Source: Hippophae tibetana
Taxonomy: Eukaryota; Streptophyta; Magnoliopsida; Rosales; Elaeagnaceae
Reading direction: 5' to 3'
Length of the DNA: 64,000 bases
NCBI GenBank assembly: GCA_037013495.1
Contig: CM072810.1
Location: 109,433,398 to 109,497,397, forward strand
The notes under the pieces are model-generated. The model did no database searches. It saw nothing but the letters and a program-made list of their open reading frames with translations, and was not told where the DNA came from. Shown here in pieces: positions 44,360 through 57,359 of this stretch (the first letter of the stretch is position 1; each line of letters opens with the position of its first letter). The position numbers were made by a program, and so were the translations under genes.

Positions 44360-47300
44360 AAGGTGGTGCATATATGTCTCTTATGCCCAACTTGTCAAGT
44401 GAGTTGTAAAATTTCGTTGCAGACACAGATTTTGTAAGTATATCAGCCAATTGATCTTCTGACTTAACAAATGGAAGCTTAATAATATTTTCTTCAATAT
44501 TCTATTTGATGAAGTTCCGATCCACTTCAACGTGCTTCGTGAGATCATGTTGAACTGGATTGTGAGAGATGACAATGGCTACTTTGTTATCACAAAATAA
44601 GTTCATTTCAGAGTTAGGAGCAACACCAATCTCAGTTAGAAGTTTTTTCAACCATAGGAGCTCACATATTCCCTTGACTATTCCTCGAAATTCAGCTTCA
44701 GCATTAGATAAGACAACTACATTTTGCTTCTTGCTCCTCCATGTAACAAGATTGCCCCCCACAAAAGTGAAGTACCCAGCAGTAGATTTCCTATCCTTCA
44801 TATTCCCTGCCCAGTCTGAATCTGTATATCCAAGAACTTCCAATTGACCATTCTTTGAAAACATAAGTCCTTTCTCAGGGGAGGACTTTAAATAACAAAG
44901 TATTCGCATGACCGCATCCATATGGTCTTCACTTGGGCAGTGCATGAACTGACTCACGACACTCACAACATAAGCAATATCAGGTCGAGTATGAGATAAA
45001 TATATGAGTTTACCTACTAACCGTTGATATCTCTGTTTATCTGCTGGTACTTGGTCCACATATTCTCCGAGTTTATGATTTTGAACCATTGGAATATCGA
45101 CAGGTCTACAATCTAGTAGTCCTGCCTCTGCTAGTAGGCCTAGAGTATATTTCCTTTGGGAAAGACATATGTCTTGTTTTGATATTGATACCTCAATACC
45201 TAAGAAGTATTTGAGCCCTCCCAAATTCTTCATTTCAAACTCATTTGACAGTTGTTCTTGAAGCTTAGAGATTTCTTCTTTATCATCCCCTGTAATGATC
45301 ATGTCGTCTACATAGACTATAAGAGATGTTATCTTCCCTAATCAGTGTTTTAGGAAAAGAGTATGATCAGAGTTGCTTTGTTGGAACCCATATTTCTTCA
45401 TTGCTGAACTCAACCTACCAAACCATGCTCGAGGTGATTGTTTTAGTCCATACAATGCTCGTTGTAATCTACATGCAATTTCTTTTCCTGTTGTAACAGT
45501 ATATCCTGATGGGATATCCATATAAATCTCTTCCTCAAGATCACCATGAAGGAAGACATTTTTTACATCAAGTTGGTGCAATGGACAATCTAAATTTGCC
45601 GCAAGAGATAACAAGACTCTAACGGTTTTTAGTTTAGCCACAGGTGATAAGGTTTCTTGATAATCTATCCTGTGTTTCTATGTATATCCTTTTGCTACAA
45701 GTCTCGCCTTGTATCGATCAACTAACCCATCTGCTTTATATTTAATGGAGAAAATCCACTTGCATCCTACCATCTTCCTCCCTTGAGGCAACTCGCTTAA
45801 CACCCATGTGTTATTCTTCTGCAATGCCTCAAATTCCTCTTTTGTAGCTTGAGCCCATTTTGGATCAGATAAGGCTTCTTCAATGCTACTTGGAATTTGA
45901 CACGAGGAGAGTGTTTGTGCAAATGCCCTGATAGGTTCTGATAACCTTTGAGTAAATACATAATTTGCTATTGGATACTTGGATTGTCGTTCTTCTCTTT
46001 CTGGGGAGTATCGATTTGGAGGTTTGCCTCGATTGTGTCTGAAAGGTAAAACATAACCAACAGATGTATCTATAGCATTAGTTTGTAAAGGTGTGCTAGG
46101 ATAGCTTACCTTAGGAGTATTCTTAGCAGGAGGATCATTGGGTACTAGGGAGTGGAGGGGTACATCAACCACTTCATCTTCTGGAGATTCAATTACTACT
46201 TCAGCTTCAGTTCTTGGAAGTTCAAACTCGGGTCTAGATACTGGCTCCTCCATATGATTGGCACGCTCCGAGTATGTTGGACTAGTGTCTAATATTTCAA
46301 CATCAAGCCAATTTCGTTCTTCACCATAACTCTCCTCCTGAAGAGTGGAATTGGATACCAGTGATGGGAAAAACCATTCTGATTCGAGGAAAGTGACATC
46401 CATGGTAATATAGGTTCTTTTAGTAATTGGATCATAGCATCGTTAACCCTTTTTTTGTACGCCATACCCAAAGAATATACATCGAACAACACATGGATCC
46501 AACTTAGTTCGTTGATTTTTATGAAGGTGGACAAAAGCAACACATCCAAAAATTCGGGGCGGAAGCATCTAAATAGTAGGCAAGGGAAAATGATCAAATA
46601 ACACCTTTAATGGAGTCTGAAATTGTAAGGTTTTTGTGGGCATACGATTCAGTAGATACACCGTTGTAGTAAGAGCATCACTCTAGTATTTATTAGGCAT
46701 ATGTGCACCGATTAGTAAGGCCCGAGCCGTTTCTAAAATATGTCGATTCTTCCTCTCCGCAGTCTCATTCTGTTGTGGGGTTTGTGAACACGAGGTTTCA
46801 TGGAGAATACCATGGTTGTCCAAGTATGTCCGGAATTGTTGATTAACATACTCCCCTCCATTATCAGACCTAAGTATCTTAATTTTTTCAGAAAATTATG
46901 TCTGAACCATGGTGTGAAACAGGTGAAATGTAGCAAATACTTCATCTTTGTGTTTGAGAAGGTAAAGCCATGTCATTCGTGTACAATCATCAACAAAAAT
47001 AACAAAACAACGATAACCCGATGACGTAATGACTTGGGAAGGTCCCCAAACATCAGAATGTACCAAAGCAAAAAGAGTCATACTTTTATTCATGCTCATA
47101 GGATAAGATGCCCTATGACTTTTTGATAGGATACAAGTATCACATTTGAAATCTTAATGTGTGATATTTGAAAATAAACTGGGGAATAAGTGCTTTAAAT
47201 ACCCGAATGATGGATGCCCAAATCTATGATGACATAGCCAAATCTGTCGTTCCTTGTTACCAACAGTGTTTTACATGTGATTGGCTCTTCCTAAACTGAG

Positions 47301-47660
47301 GTCATCCACATAATATAGCCCTCCTCTCCTAGTACCACGCCCAATGATCTCCTTGGTGAGAATATCCTATAGAAGGAAAAAAGTAGAATACATCAGTATT
47401 ACACAGTTAAGATCTGAAGTGACCTGACTTACAGACATTAGTCAGTTTGACAAAGAGGGTACAAGTAAAATATTAGATAATGATAATGAAGGAGATAAGG
47501 TCACTGTTCCAACTCCTATAACTGGATAAGTGACCCCATTTGCATTGGCAACACGACTCCGTCTTGGCTGAGTTGTATTGGAGAGATCGTTTGGGTCAAA
47601 TGTCATGTGATCTGTAGCTCCAGAGTCCAGAATCCAATCCTCCTTATCACTACGAGTAGA
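44360..47660 (-). pseudogene. Protease-integrase-RT-RNase H remnant of element F
   Basis: Pieces in several frames. The protease region is at about 47603-47660 (WILDSGATDHMT in one frame). The integrase core start is at 46896-47099 (ALVHSDVWGPSQ), with further core and tail at 46403-46945. The integrase end and RT start are at 45678-46403 (GCKWIFSIKYK, RLVAKGYT). RT is at 45342-45641 (QLDVKNVFLHGDLEEE) and, after a stop next to LGKIT, continues at 44502-45302 with MIITGDD of the YVDD region. RNase H follows (YTDSDWAGNMKDRKSTAGYFTF, NAEAEFRG, CDNKVA). It ends near 44361. Inactive. Confidence 0.9.
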
Positions 47661-47699
47661 GATGTGAAATGTTTTACTTGAAATACCCAGATCCTGGGA

Positions 47700-48724
47700 A
47701 GATTTGGCCTAAGAAGTAAGGGATAGTGAGACATTATTGGTAGCCACAGCGGCTCGCCCAGTGGTGTCCCATTTCTTCCGTGCTTGAAGATCATTCCACC
47801 ATTCTGGATACCCATGTAGTTTGAAGCAGTTTTCACGGGTATGTTTGGAGTTTCCGCAATGGCCACATTTCATGTCAAGAGATGGTGGATTTCCCGTGGA
47901 TTTCTTGCTACCCAAGGAAGTTCCTGTTTTTAGTGGCATTAGATTATGGTGTCCCTTGACCTCTTTAAAAGCCATAACTGCTCCGGGTGTCGTATCTACA
48001 CCTGTGATCATCATGGTCTGCCTGACCTCTTCCCTACGGACGAATCCATAGGCTTGTTCCACCGTAGGGAATGGTTTGATCTGAAGCACATCACTTCAAG
48101 TTTTATCCAATCTATCATCAAGTCCATCGAGGAAGGTATGCACTCGATCTTCCTGTACGATAAAGTTGTATTTTTGTATATCAATCGCACACTCCATTGG
48201 ATTAGGACGACAGAAATCAATTTCACACCACAATCCTTGAAGGTCATTGTAGTATTTTTCAATGGATCCACCCGTTTGCTTCGTACGTGTAACTTGACGG
48301 CGAAGATCATACACTTGAGACGTGTCTGTCCCATCATAGTAAGTGGTAGCCACCGAATCCCAAACCTGTTTTGCAGTTGGGAATCGAATAAAATTTGCAA
48401 TTAAGGAGGGGTCCATCGAATTGATCAACCATCATTTGACAATGTCATTTTCAGTACGTCATCTCCTAAATGAGGGGTCGGTTTCAACAGATTGGAAAAG
48501 TCCCCATTAATATATCCCAGTTTATCTTTGCCAGAGATATACATCTCCACCACCTGGGACGACAAGGTATAGTTGGATCCTCCCAACTTGATACTAATGG
48601 GAGCAGTCGACGCTTTGGTTGGCGGAGGTTGTGAACTGATCTAAGCTCTAGTTTGAATCTCCATCATTTTCGCCGTCAAATCTTTCAACATGAAATTGGT
48701 AGTTAAATCTCTAGATTCTGCCAT
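47700..48724 (-). pseudogene. gag remnant of element F
   Basis: Starts MAESRDLTTNFML at 48724. A TAG stop at codon 28 and a TGA near 48430 interrupt the N-terminal half (KLGGSNYTL, EMYISGKDKLGYI). 48096-48428 reads the gag core (FPTAKQVWDSV, SQVYDLRRQ, FLDGLDDRLD). 47709-48089 reads the C-terminal part with zinc knuckle C-GH-C-GNSK-H-TREN-C. Not translatable as one product. Confidence 0.87.
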
Positions 48725-49044
48725 GAGTGCAGCACAACTTCTTCTGCGCGTTCCAAACCCTAAGAGAAATTCCAAACTCGCACAGCTTCTTCTCAACCAA
48801 ATTCGCGCAACCCTAAATTATTTCCTTCTCCATTTCGCGCAACCCTCTTCTTCTCCTCTTCTCTCAGATTCTTCGCAGCGGTGCTCTTTTTCCCAGCGGC
48901 GCTCTTCTTCGCGGCGACTCTTCTCCTCTCGCAAATTGCCTCTGTTACTATTTTTTCCCTTCATTCTCTGCTCAAAATATTAGTTTCAAGAATACAGCAC
49001 CAACACCTTTGTCGTTGGTACCACCACATATTCTGTTACTCTCA

Positions 49045-49168
49045 GGAACTGCATCAACGGCTGCTTGTGAGTACTTGGTTTCCAAGGAACTGCATCAATG
49101 GCTGCTTGTGAGTACTTGGTTTCCAAGGAACTGCATCAACGGCTGCTGTGAGTACTCGGTTTCCAAAT
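49045..49168. repeat. 41-bp tandem repeat (3 copies) in the leader of element F
   Basis: Copies start at 49045, 49086 and 49127 with ggaactgcatcaa(c/t)ggctgc..gtgagtac(t/c).ggtttcc. They lie between the primer-binding site and the gag start. No ORF depends on them. Confidence 0.9.
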
Positions 49169-49666
49169 GGGTCCGACCTTCTTTCTATGGTTCTTCGTTG
49201 AGTTGGTGTTGCGAATCACTTGACTCCTTGTAAGTTGTATGCAGATATATATATATATATTTTGAAGTGTAACCCGTAATCTTCTATTGAATTTTTGAAA
49301 CAATAAAAGTTAAATAACTATCTTGCTTTCATTTCTGAGCTACACCAACTGATGACAAATAGGCAGAGTGAAACGGCTACAAGAGCTGAATATGAACTCA
49401 AACTATTGTTCGGTGTTTGAAGGTAAAACAGTGGAGGATCCCTCCGTCCAACACAAAAAGTTACCGATGCTGAGGAGACGAACAAAGTAAAGTCAACCAG
49501 ATCGGCCAAAAAAAAATGAAACAGAAACACCACCCCTGATCCCAGATCAGAAAGTGATCTGCCAAACCAGATTGGCCAAACAAACAATATCGTGAGAACA
49601 GAAAATTACGTTGTAACAGGTAGCAACGTAATTTTTTATTTCTTTAGATAATCTGCTCTGATACCA

Positions 49667-49869
49667 TGTCAATTATTATGATTTTATTTCTGTAATTTTC
49701 TGTTCTAATATTTCTGTACAAATATATAGTATTTGTATATAAAAGAAAACGGAAAGGAAACAAATTATAACAATATTAATTTTCATTATTATTCTTGCAT
49801 GCTGATTATCTGACATAATTCTTGCATTGTTGTCTTCTTGTTGTCTGTCATATTACTCATATGCCAACA
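49667..49869 (-). repeat. 5' LTR of element F
   Basis: 203 bp; about 16 bp longer than the other LTR because of an extra ttgttgtctt-type segment near its outer end. Its outermost part is duplicated again just outside the element. Confidence 0.9.
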
Positions 49870-49955
49870 ATATATACATGTACGATTTTTTATTATGTTG
49901 TCTCCTTGTTGTCAGCCATGTTACTCACATGACAACAATATATACATGTATGATT
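49826..49955. repeat. ~63-bp duplication spanning the LTR/host junction of element F
   Basis: The sequence ttgttgtct.cttgttgtc..catattactcatatgccaaca + atatatacatgtacgatttttt (49826-49889) is repeated with several substitutions at about 49889-49955 (tgttgtctccttgttgtc..catgttactcacatgacaaca + atatatacatgta). The unit contains the LTR end, the target duplication and host flank, so it was duplicated after insertion. Confidence 0.8.
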
Positions 49956-52719
49956 TTTTGTATAATAAAGTGGCAATACAATCTCTATCATTGCCTTGTC
50001 GTCATTAAAATGAAAATTTCGTCCTTGATCTTTATTTCACCGTCCACATTTTTACTTTTAATCTCTTAATTCCCACAAAGATGGGATCCTTTGATAAAAT
50101 TGACAAGAGTAAATTATTCGAAATTCTTTAAAAAGATTGGAGTTCACAAGCTCTTCTCATATAGGTATATAATTTTGGTCTAATAAAATACAAAGTTATA
50201 TGCTTAACTAATTAAATTTGACAAGATGCGTGAAAACGCACCGCAAATTGTTTCAATTTTACATTATTGATGTCAAATTTTGACAATTATGTTCTTACAC
50301 CATACAATTCAATTTAATTTATTTTCATTTTATCGCAAAATAACAACTTTGATTCGGGCCTAAATAGTATGCATAAGTGGTAAAGGATTCGATATTTTAG
50401 TAATAACACAATTTTAATTTTGATATTTTTTTTATTTAAATTTTTGAGGTGATAAATATTATTTTTAAATAATAAATTAATTAAATTATATTTGAAATAT
50501 TTAATTAATTGATAAACTAAAAATGTAATTTAAATATCGTATGTTTATTAATGTATATTTGAAAAATATTTAATTAAATGAAAAATTATATTAAATTGAT
50601 ATCTTTTTTTAAGTGGGAGTACTATTAATATATCATCTTAAAAATTTGGTAAATAAAAAACACTAAAAGTAAAATCGTGTTAGTACTGATGTAAGAAATA
50701 CAGTTTTAAACTCATTTCTTTTTTATTTAAAGTTATAAGTTTGAATCATATCAATTATAATGTGAAAAAAATGATATTAAATAATATGTAAGGTTATAAT
50801 TATTTACTATACTAGTTGTAAGTGTCCTCCTTTAATTTAATTTTTTAATATTATTATATGTATTAAGTTAATTTATGCCATTAATTAATGTGTTAATGTT
50901 GAATTGAAATTTAAAAACTGTGATCAATTATACTGTGATATATAAACTGATACATACATAAAGTTGCCATAAAAAATATTTTCGATTCTTTTAGACTTGT
51001 TTTTTTTAAATCTTAAAAATTTTGTTCATAAAAAGAATAAATATAATGCCAAATCTTTTATAGTGTTTTATTAGTTCTATTAATGATATAAGAAAAAATA
51101 ATGGCATATAAATAAAGTTATTGTATAATCAAAAAACATGATATCAATGTTGATTTGAATGTTAAATTAGGAATATGTGTGAGTTTGGAATAATTCTTAG
51201 ACCACCTATATTGGAACATGCTAACTAGTATATGCATTCTTATTAAAAACAGAAATAAGTTTCAAAACAATAAAAATGTTTTTTTTTAAATTCAAACTGT
51301 ATGATATGTAACCCAATATTATCAATGAGTACTTTTTGCTCATATAAAAGAAAAAAACTAACAAACACTTTCATAAAATAAAAATAAAAAATTTCATACA
51401 AAATATTTATCAAATAAAAAAGGAGTTAACTCCCTCTTTCAATATAGAGAATAAAAGTTTGATTATGGACCATATGTAGATACCATTTTGAAAATAGGAT
51501 CAATACTCTAAATATTATACAATTTTTATCTCTAATATCTCAATAATTAAGATTTAAATTATGTTTTTATATATATAAACATAAAATCAATCAACCTAAT
51601 TATTATAATATAAAAAAGAAATTTAAATATTTAACTAAACACTTACAATTGATGTAAAATATTGATTGCAGTGGGTGCACTATAACACTCACTATGTGCA
51701 TTTTGTTCTTACGAAATGCAATATGATAATTTATGCTTTTTTTTATAGAGTTCATACTTTGAACTAAGTAAAACACATGTCATTTAGTAGTGTGGTATAA
51801 ATTACAATGACCATTATGTAATTGTTTTTTTTAATATAATATAACCATTGTGTAATTGATTTATGGTTATTTTTGTTAGGAATTTGATTTAATGGTTTGA
51901 CCTTTATTTTTTAAAAAATATATTGAAGGTAAATTGGAATGGTTTGCCTTTGTCGACATTGATATTATTATTTTTGATACATAATTGAGAGTCTTTTCGT
52001 AGGCAACCTAAAGAACTTTGCTGACTCAACTAGTTGAATTATGTTAAAAAGAAAAATTCTAGTCACATTCATCATTCACAATTCCATTTACAATAAAAGA
52101 GTAATTCGATTTAATATATAGGTATAGATGACATTAATAATTTAATACTGTATAAATTTATTAAAAAAATAATTTTAATGATTAAAAGACAGATATTTCA
52201 TAGGACTTAACTTACTTATGCTCACTTGTTTTTTTATCCATAATTTCTCATATATATATGGGGTTTATTAATTACTTATACAATAATACACCTAAATAGA
52301 ATACACAAATTGTATTCTCTCATATATCATATAATTGATAGAATTATTTGTATAAAATTTAATAAAAAAAAAGTTTTAAAATTTCAAATAGTCATAATTC
52401 ATACTCAACAAACACAAGTAAAAAAAAAAAATAGAAAAATAAGATAACAAATTAAAATAAAAAAGATAACATGAATTTTATCTTCATTAATTACCATGGC
52501 TATCCAAAGGCTTAAAAATAAGATTACTAACTTTAAAAGCTAGTAACAAACGCTTTGCAAGTAGTTCATAAAAAATATGAAACATTAATAAACAATATTT
52601 AAAAGCTTTCGAGTTAACATAAACATTATCATCAAAAATGAGATCTAATAAAGATATTACATCTAATATCCAATTATCTAGTTGGAAGCCGTTACACAAT
52701 ACTCATCTTGATGAAAACC
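49875..52719. other. AT-rich intergenic DNA, no gene seen
   Basis: Apart from the duplicated junction at its left edge, this is AT-rich sequence without an exon, RNA gene or TE coding trace that I can support. Confidence 0.55.
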
Positions 52720-52724
52720 AACAA

Positions 52725-52911
52725 AATTGAATTCACTTAATGTATTTACAAAATACAAAATACTGAAGTTCAATACATGTATAAATATAGAATAAAAGGA
52801 ATCTGCTTTTCCTAAAAGTGCTTTTAAGAAAAGATATATTAGTTGCATACAACTAATATACAGCTTATAAAGTATATTAGTTGCATACAACTAATATACC
52901 ATTTATTAACA
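52725..52911 (-). repeat. 3' LTR of element G with three hairpins
   Basis: 187 bp. Three consecutive palindromes: arms 52806-52818/52821-52833 (13 bp, one mismatch, 2-nt loop); 52834-52845/52850-52861 (12 bp, one mismatch, loop CATA); 52872-52883/52888-52899 (GTATATTAGTTG, perfect 12 bp, loop CATA). Confidence 0.95.
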
Positions 52912-52918
52912 CTCCCCC

Positions 52919-55900
52919 TCAAGTTGGCGCGTAGATATCAATCATGCCCAACTTGCTTAGTGAGCCATATAATGACTTCTTGGAGACTCCTTTGGTAAGT
53001 ATATCTGCAAGTTGCTCTTCTGTGAGAACAAAAGGAAAACTAATAAGTTTGGCATCTAACTTCTCTTTTATAAAGTGACGATCAACCTCTACATGCTTAG
53101 TGCGATCATGTTGTACTGGATTTTGTGATATATCAATGGCTGCCCGATTGTCACAATACATCTGCATAGTATTTTTGAGTTCGAAACCCAAATCTAATAA
53201 CAAAGTTCTTATCCACAGCAATTCACAAACCCCATGAGCCATACCTCTATACTCTGCCTCTACACTAGATCGTGCCACCACTTTCTGCTTCTTACTTTTC
53301 CATGTAACCAAATTTCCTCCCACAAAGGTGAAATAACCCGATGTTGACTTTCTATCTGTAATACTTCCTGCCCAATCTGCATCTGTGAATCCACAGACTT
53401 CAAGAGGATTGTTGTGTTTAGAGAACATTACTCCCCTTCCTGGAGCCGATTTCAAATACCTTAAAATTCTCAAAACAGCATTCATATGGTTCTCACTTGG
53501 ATTGTGCATGAACTGACTCACCACACTTACTGCATATGCAACATCTGGTCTAGTATGAGCTAAGTAAATCAAACGTCCAACCAATCTCTGATAGCGGGCT
53601 CGATCAGTTGGTATCTGATCTGGATACTCTGCTAAACCATGGTTTTGCTCAATAGGAGTGTCAATAGGTTTGCAATCCAACATACCTGTCTCTGTTAGCA
53701 GATCAATAATGTACTTCCTTTGACAAAGATATATTTCTTCTCTTCCCCTGGCTACCTCAATTCCTAAGAAGTTCTTTAATTCACCTAAGTCCTTCATTTC
53801 GAATTCAGAGGCTAGTTGTCTTTGTAATTTATCCATCTCAATAGTATCATCACCAGTGATTACCATATCATCAACATAAATGATTAGGGCTGTTACCTTC
53901 CCTCGTTGATATTTGAGAAACAGAGTGTGGTCTGAATTACTCTGTCTGTAACCAACCTTTTGCATGAACTGTGAAAACCTTCCAAACCAGGCTCGAGGGG
54001 ATTGCTTGAGGCCATACAAAGACTTCCTCAATTTGCATACAAAATTACCAGGAGAATCAACTACATACCCAGGTGGAAGACTCATGTACACCTCCTCGGC
54101 TAATTCTCCATGAAGAAACGCATTCTTGACATCAAACTGCCAAAGTGGCCAGTTTAGGTTAGCAGCAAGTGAGAGCAGAACCCGAATCGTGTTCATTTTG
54201 GCAACAGGAGCAAAAGTCTCATTGTAATCTACACCATACGTTTGAGTAAACCCTTTTGCTACAAGACGAGCTTTATACCGATTTACGGATCCATCACCAT
54301 TATGTTTTATAGTAAACACCCATCGACAACCAACTACCTTTTTTCCTTGTGGTGGTGACACAAGTTGCCAAGTATCGTTCTTCTTTAATGCATCCATCTC
54401 TTCATCCATTGCCTTCATCCATATTGGATCTCCCAACGCATCCTGCACTTTGTTAGGTACTGATACACCAGATATTTGATTCACAAATGATTTGTATGAC
54501 TTAGATAATATTTTAGTGGACATGAAATTGGCTACTGGGTATTTTGATTTTGCATGAATATTTGGTTCATACCTTTTGGCTGGTTGACCTCGAGTAGACC
54601 TATTTGGTAACACATACTGTCCAACATTAGACACGATGTTATTAGTATCAGTAGGTGTACATACCTCAGATGAGTGACCTTCAGTACGAGGGAGTTGTTG
54701 ATCAAGGGTAGGAGTAATGCCTGAGGGTACAGTTCTGTCTTCAATGTCATTTGCTGTAAGTGAATTTGATGCTTGAATACTTGAAGCATCTGTTTCTGCA
54801 ATGACTAGATTCAATGAATTAGAAGTCTCATCTGGTCTCATTGAAACATCAGTTGGTGACTCACCTAATGCCTCCCCTTCACCATGATACAGTTCTTCGA
54901 AATATGTATTCTCCCCCTGACGAGCAGTATCAGGTGAGGAAAAATAACTCATGTCCTCAAAGAAGGTAACATCCATAGTAACATAATACTTTCTGGTTGG
55001 TGGATGAAAGCACTTGTACCCTTTTTGATAATTTCCATAACCAACAAACACATATTTAATTGCCCGAGCATCTAATTTAGAACGTTGATTTTTAGGAACA
55101 TGCACAAAAACAACACAACCAAAAACTCGAGTAGGAAGATTATGAAAGGATGATAAGGATACGTAAGATGCGAGAATCTGAAATGAGATTTTTTCGTTAA
55201 GGACACTAGACGGGAGACGATTGATGAGATGGGCAGAAGCCTGTACAGCATCACCCCAAAGATATTTTGGCATATAAGCACTAAATAAGAGTGCACGAGC
55301 TATATCAAGTAAATGACGATTTTTTCTTTCAGACACTCCATTTTGTTCCGGTGTTTGCGGACAAGTAGTTTGGTGAATAATCCCATGTGTTTTGAATTTT
55401 TTTTGAAAAACATGATTAACATATTCCCCCCCATTGTCAGAACGGAGGATCCGAATGATGCCATTATATTGTCTCTGAACAAAGGTATGAAAATTTTGAA
55501 AAACAGAAAAAACTTCATCTTTTGTTCTAAGAAGAGAAATCCTTGATAACCTTGTACAGTCATCGATAAATGAAACAAAATATCTCATACCCGATATAGT
55601 GGGTTCTTTAGATGGTCCCCAAACATTAGAATGAATTAATTCAAAAGGAATAGTACTTTTATTAGAAATACTAGGAGAATAAGTAACACGATGGCTCTTG
55701 GCCAAAACACAAGTCTCATAATGCAACACAGTCTCACTAACACCAATAAATAAAGTAGGCATGGTTTTTTTCATAAGACTAAAAGACGGATTCCCTAAGC
55801 GGCGATGCCACAACCAAATTTCACTTAGCTTATCAGAACTAGAAGTCAATGCAGTGCTTGCCCGTGCTCCTGGTTTCTCCCCTCCGTAGTTCTGATCCAA

Positions 55901-57295
55901 GCGGAACAATCTGCCCCTCAGATACCCTCGACCAATTATTTCCCTGGTAAGAAGATCCTGGAAAATCACATACATAGGATAAAAGGTTACAAAGCATTTA
56001 GACTCAATATTCAACTGTGGGACAGATATTAAGTGATGAGATAAGTCAGGTACATATAAAACATTATGGAGCTGTAAAGATGGAGTGATATGAATTGACC
56101 CCTGTCCTAAGACAGGAAAGGCCTCACCATTAGCATTTGTAACATAAGACACTGGTGGGGGAGATAACTTATTAAAATAAGATTTATCATAAGTCATATG
56201 ATCAGATGCACCAGAATCAATAATCCAAGTATTAGACCCAACAGAGTGAGATACATTTAAGGTCATACCAATCTTACCACGACCAGCTATTGAAGCTGTA
56301 GGGATACCTCCACATTCCAAAGGATGATTCTGTCCATAGTAGTCTGGTTCTTGGACAATTTGCACTGCAGCTGCTTTTGCTTTAGAACGAGGCACCTGTT
56401 GTCGTTTTGGTTTCAAGTGTGGATATAGTTTCCAACAAGTGTCACGGAGATGCCCCTGTTCATTGCAATAAGAGCAGAGAGAACAAGGGCGATTGGTAAA
56501 ACCTGGTGAAGGGCCCTACTGATGAGATGAAATTGAATTTTGCTGCTGAAGGAAAGGTGCCTTTGATTTAGCTTGAATGGCTAGGCTTGATACTTCAACA
56601 TGTGCCTGATGAAGACTCTCTTGCTGAGATTCGTCTTTACGGATGTATGTAAAGGCGGTAGTCAAGCTCGGAGGATCTGACATTCGAAGCAATTCGCCTT
56701 TAGCACTATTATGTTTTATATCAAGGCCTCTTAAGAAAGCATGCACTCGTTCAAGCTCCTTCTCCTTCTGGTACCACAGAAGATCTTCTGGATTTTTAAT
56801 TTTGCATGGGCGTTTCTGGTCAATTTCAGCCCATACATTTTTCAGCTTGGTAAAAAAAAGAGATACTGGTTGCCCATTTTGCTGCATGCCAGCAGCTTTG
56901 CACATGAGTTCATGAACTTGAATAAAGTCAGACTCATTTGTATAAAGATCGCTTAAGGTATTCCATATACCCTCAGCAGTTTCACATTCCTCCACCATTT
57001 GTAATATATCATCAGTGATTGCTCTAAATAGGATTGACATGACAAAGCCATCATCATCTTCCCACCGAGTATAGGCTTCTACATCATCTTGACTAGGAGC
57101 CCTGATTGATCCAGATACATGTCCCATCTTATGCATTCCACGAAGATAAACAGACATAACTTTTTTCCATGTTCGAAAATTTGTACCATTAAGTTTAGTA
57201 CCCCCGAAAGAACCAATTTCTGAACTCTTAACAGAAACTTCAAAATTTGGAACTTCATGAATTCTAGAAACTTGATGTTGTCTTGAATCTTCCAT
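52919..57295 (-). pseudogene. gag-pol of element G, one amber stop (1458 codons)
   Basis: Opens at 57295 (MEDSRQHQVS). One frame runs to 52919 except for a TAG at 56516-56518 (codon 260, after NSISSHQ). Gag is of UBN2 type. Just after the stop come the zinc knuckle C-SY-C-NEQG-H-LRDT-C (about 56435-56490) and then protease DSGASDH (about 56215). In integrase three expected residues are changed: HRRLGNPS for the usual HRRLGHPS, HYETC for HCETC (zinc site), and HSNVWGP for HSDVWGP (first catalytic Asp). The second Asp (RSDNGGEY) and Glu (QNGVSERKNR) remain. RT YVDDMVITGDD (about 53870), RNase H DADWAGS (about 53370) and VEAEYRGM are complete. The stop lies before the zinc knuckle, not at a domain boundary used for regulated readthrough, so I read it as a nonsense mutation. 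Confidence 0.92.
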
Positions 57296-57359
57296 TGAAA
57301 TAATAATAAAAAGTATATTGTGCAGCGGAATAAAAATTTTGGTTTTTTTTTTGACGGGT

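Larger units (their letters stand above)
44164..49869 (-). mobile_element. Element F: decayed full-length Ty1/copia element
   Basis: LTRs 44164-44350 and 49667-49869 with TGTTAA../TGTCAA..CCAACA plus-strand ends. The target duplication ATATA is at 44159-44163 and 49870-49874. The primer-binding site 49655-49666 (complement TGGTATCAGAGC, exact) abuts the 5' LTR. The polypurine tract (complement of ctccccctcaag, 44351) abuts the 3' LTR and includes the pol stop codon (YAPP then TGA). It has a ~930-bp leader, then gag and pol with several stops and frameshifts. It belongs to the same broad group as element G (similar RT, RNase H and C-terminus). Confidence 0.94.

Noticed and set aside
48690..49233. 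Plus-strand frames opposite the leader and gag of element F (Leu/Ser/Arg-rich).
   Set aside because: They lie antisense to the element in its leader and gag start and consist of repeats and low-complexity sequence.
56516..56518. The amber codon in element G as a programmed readthrough site.
   Set aside because: It lies upstream of the gag zinc knuckle and not at a gag/pol boundary, is followed by GGC with no known readthrough context, and copia elements normally use one continuous frame.
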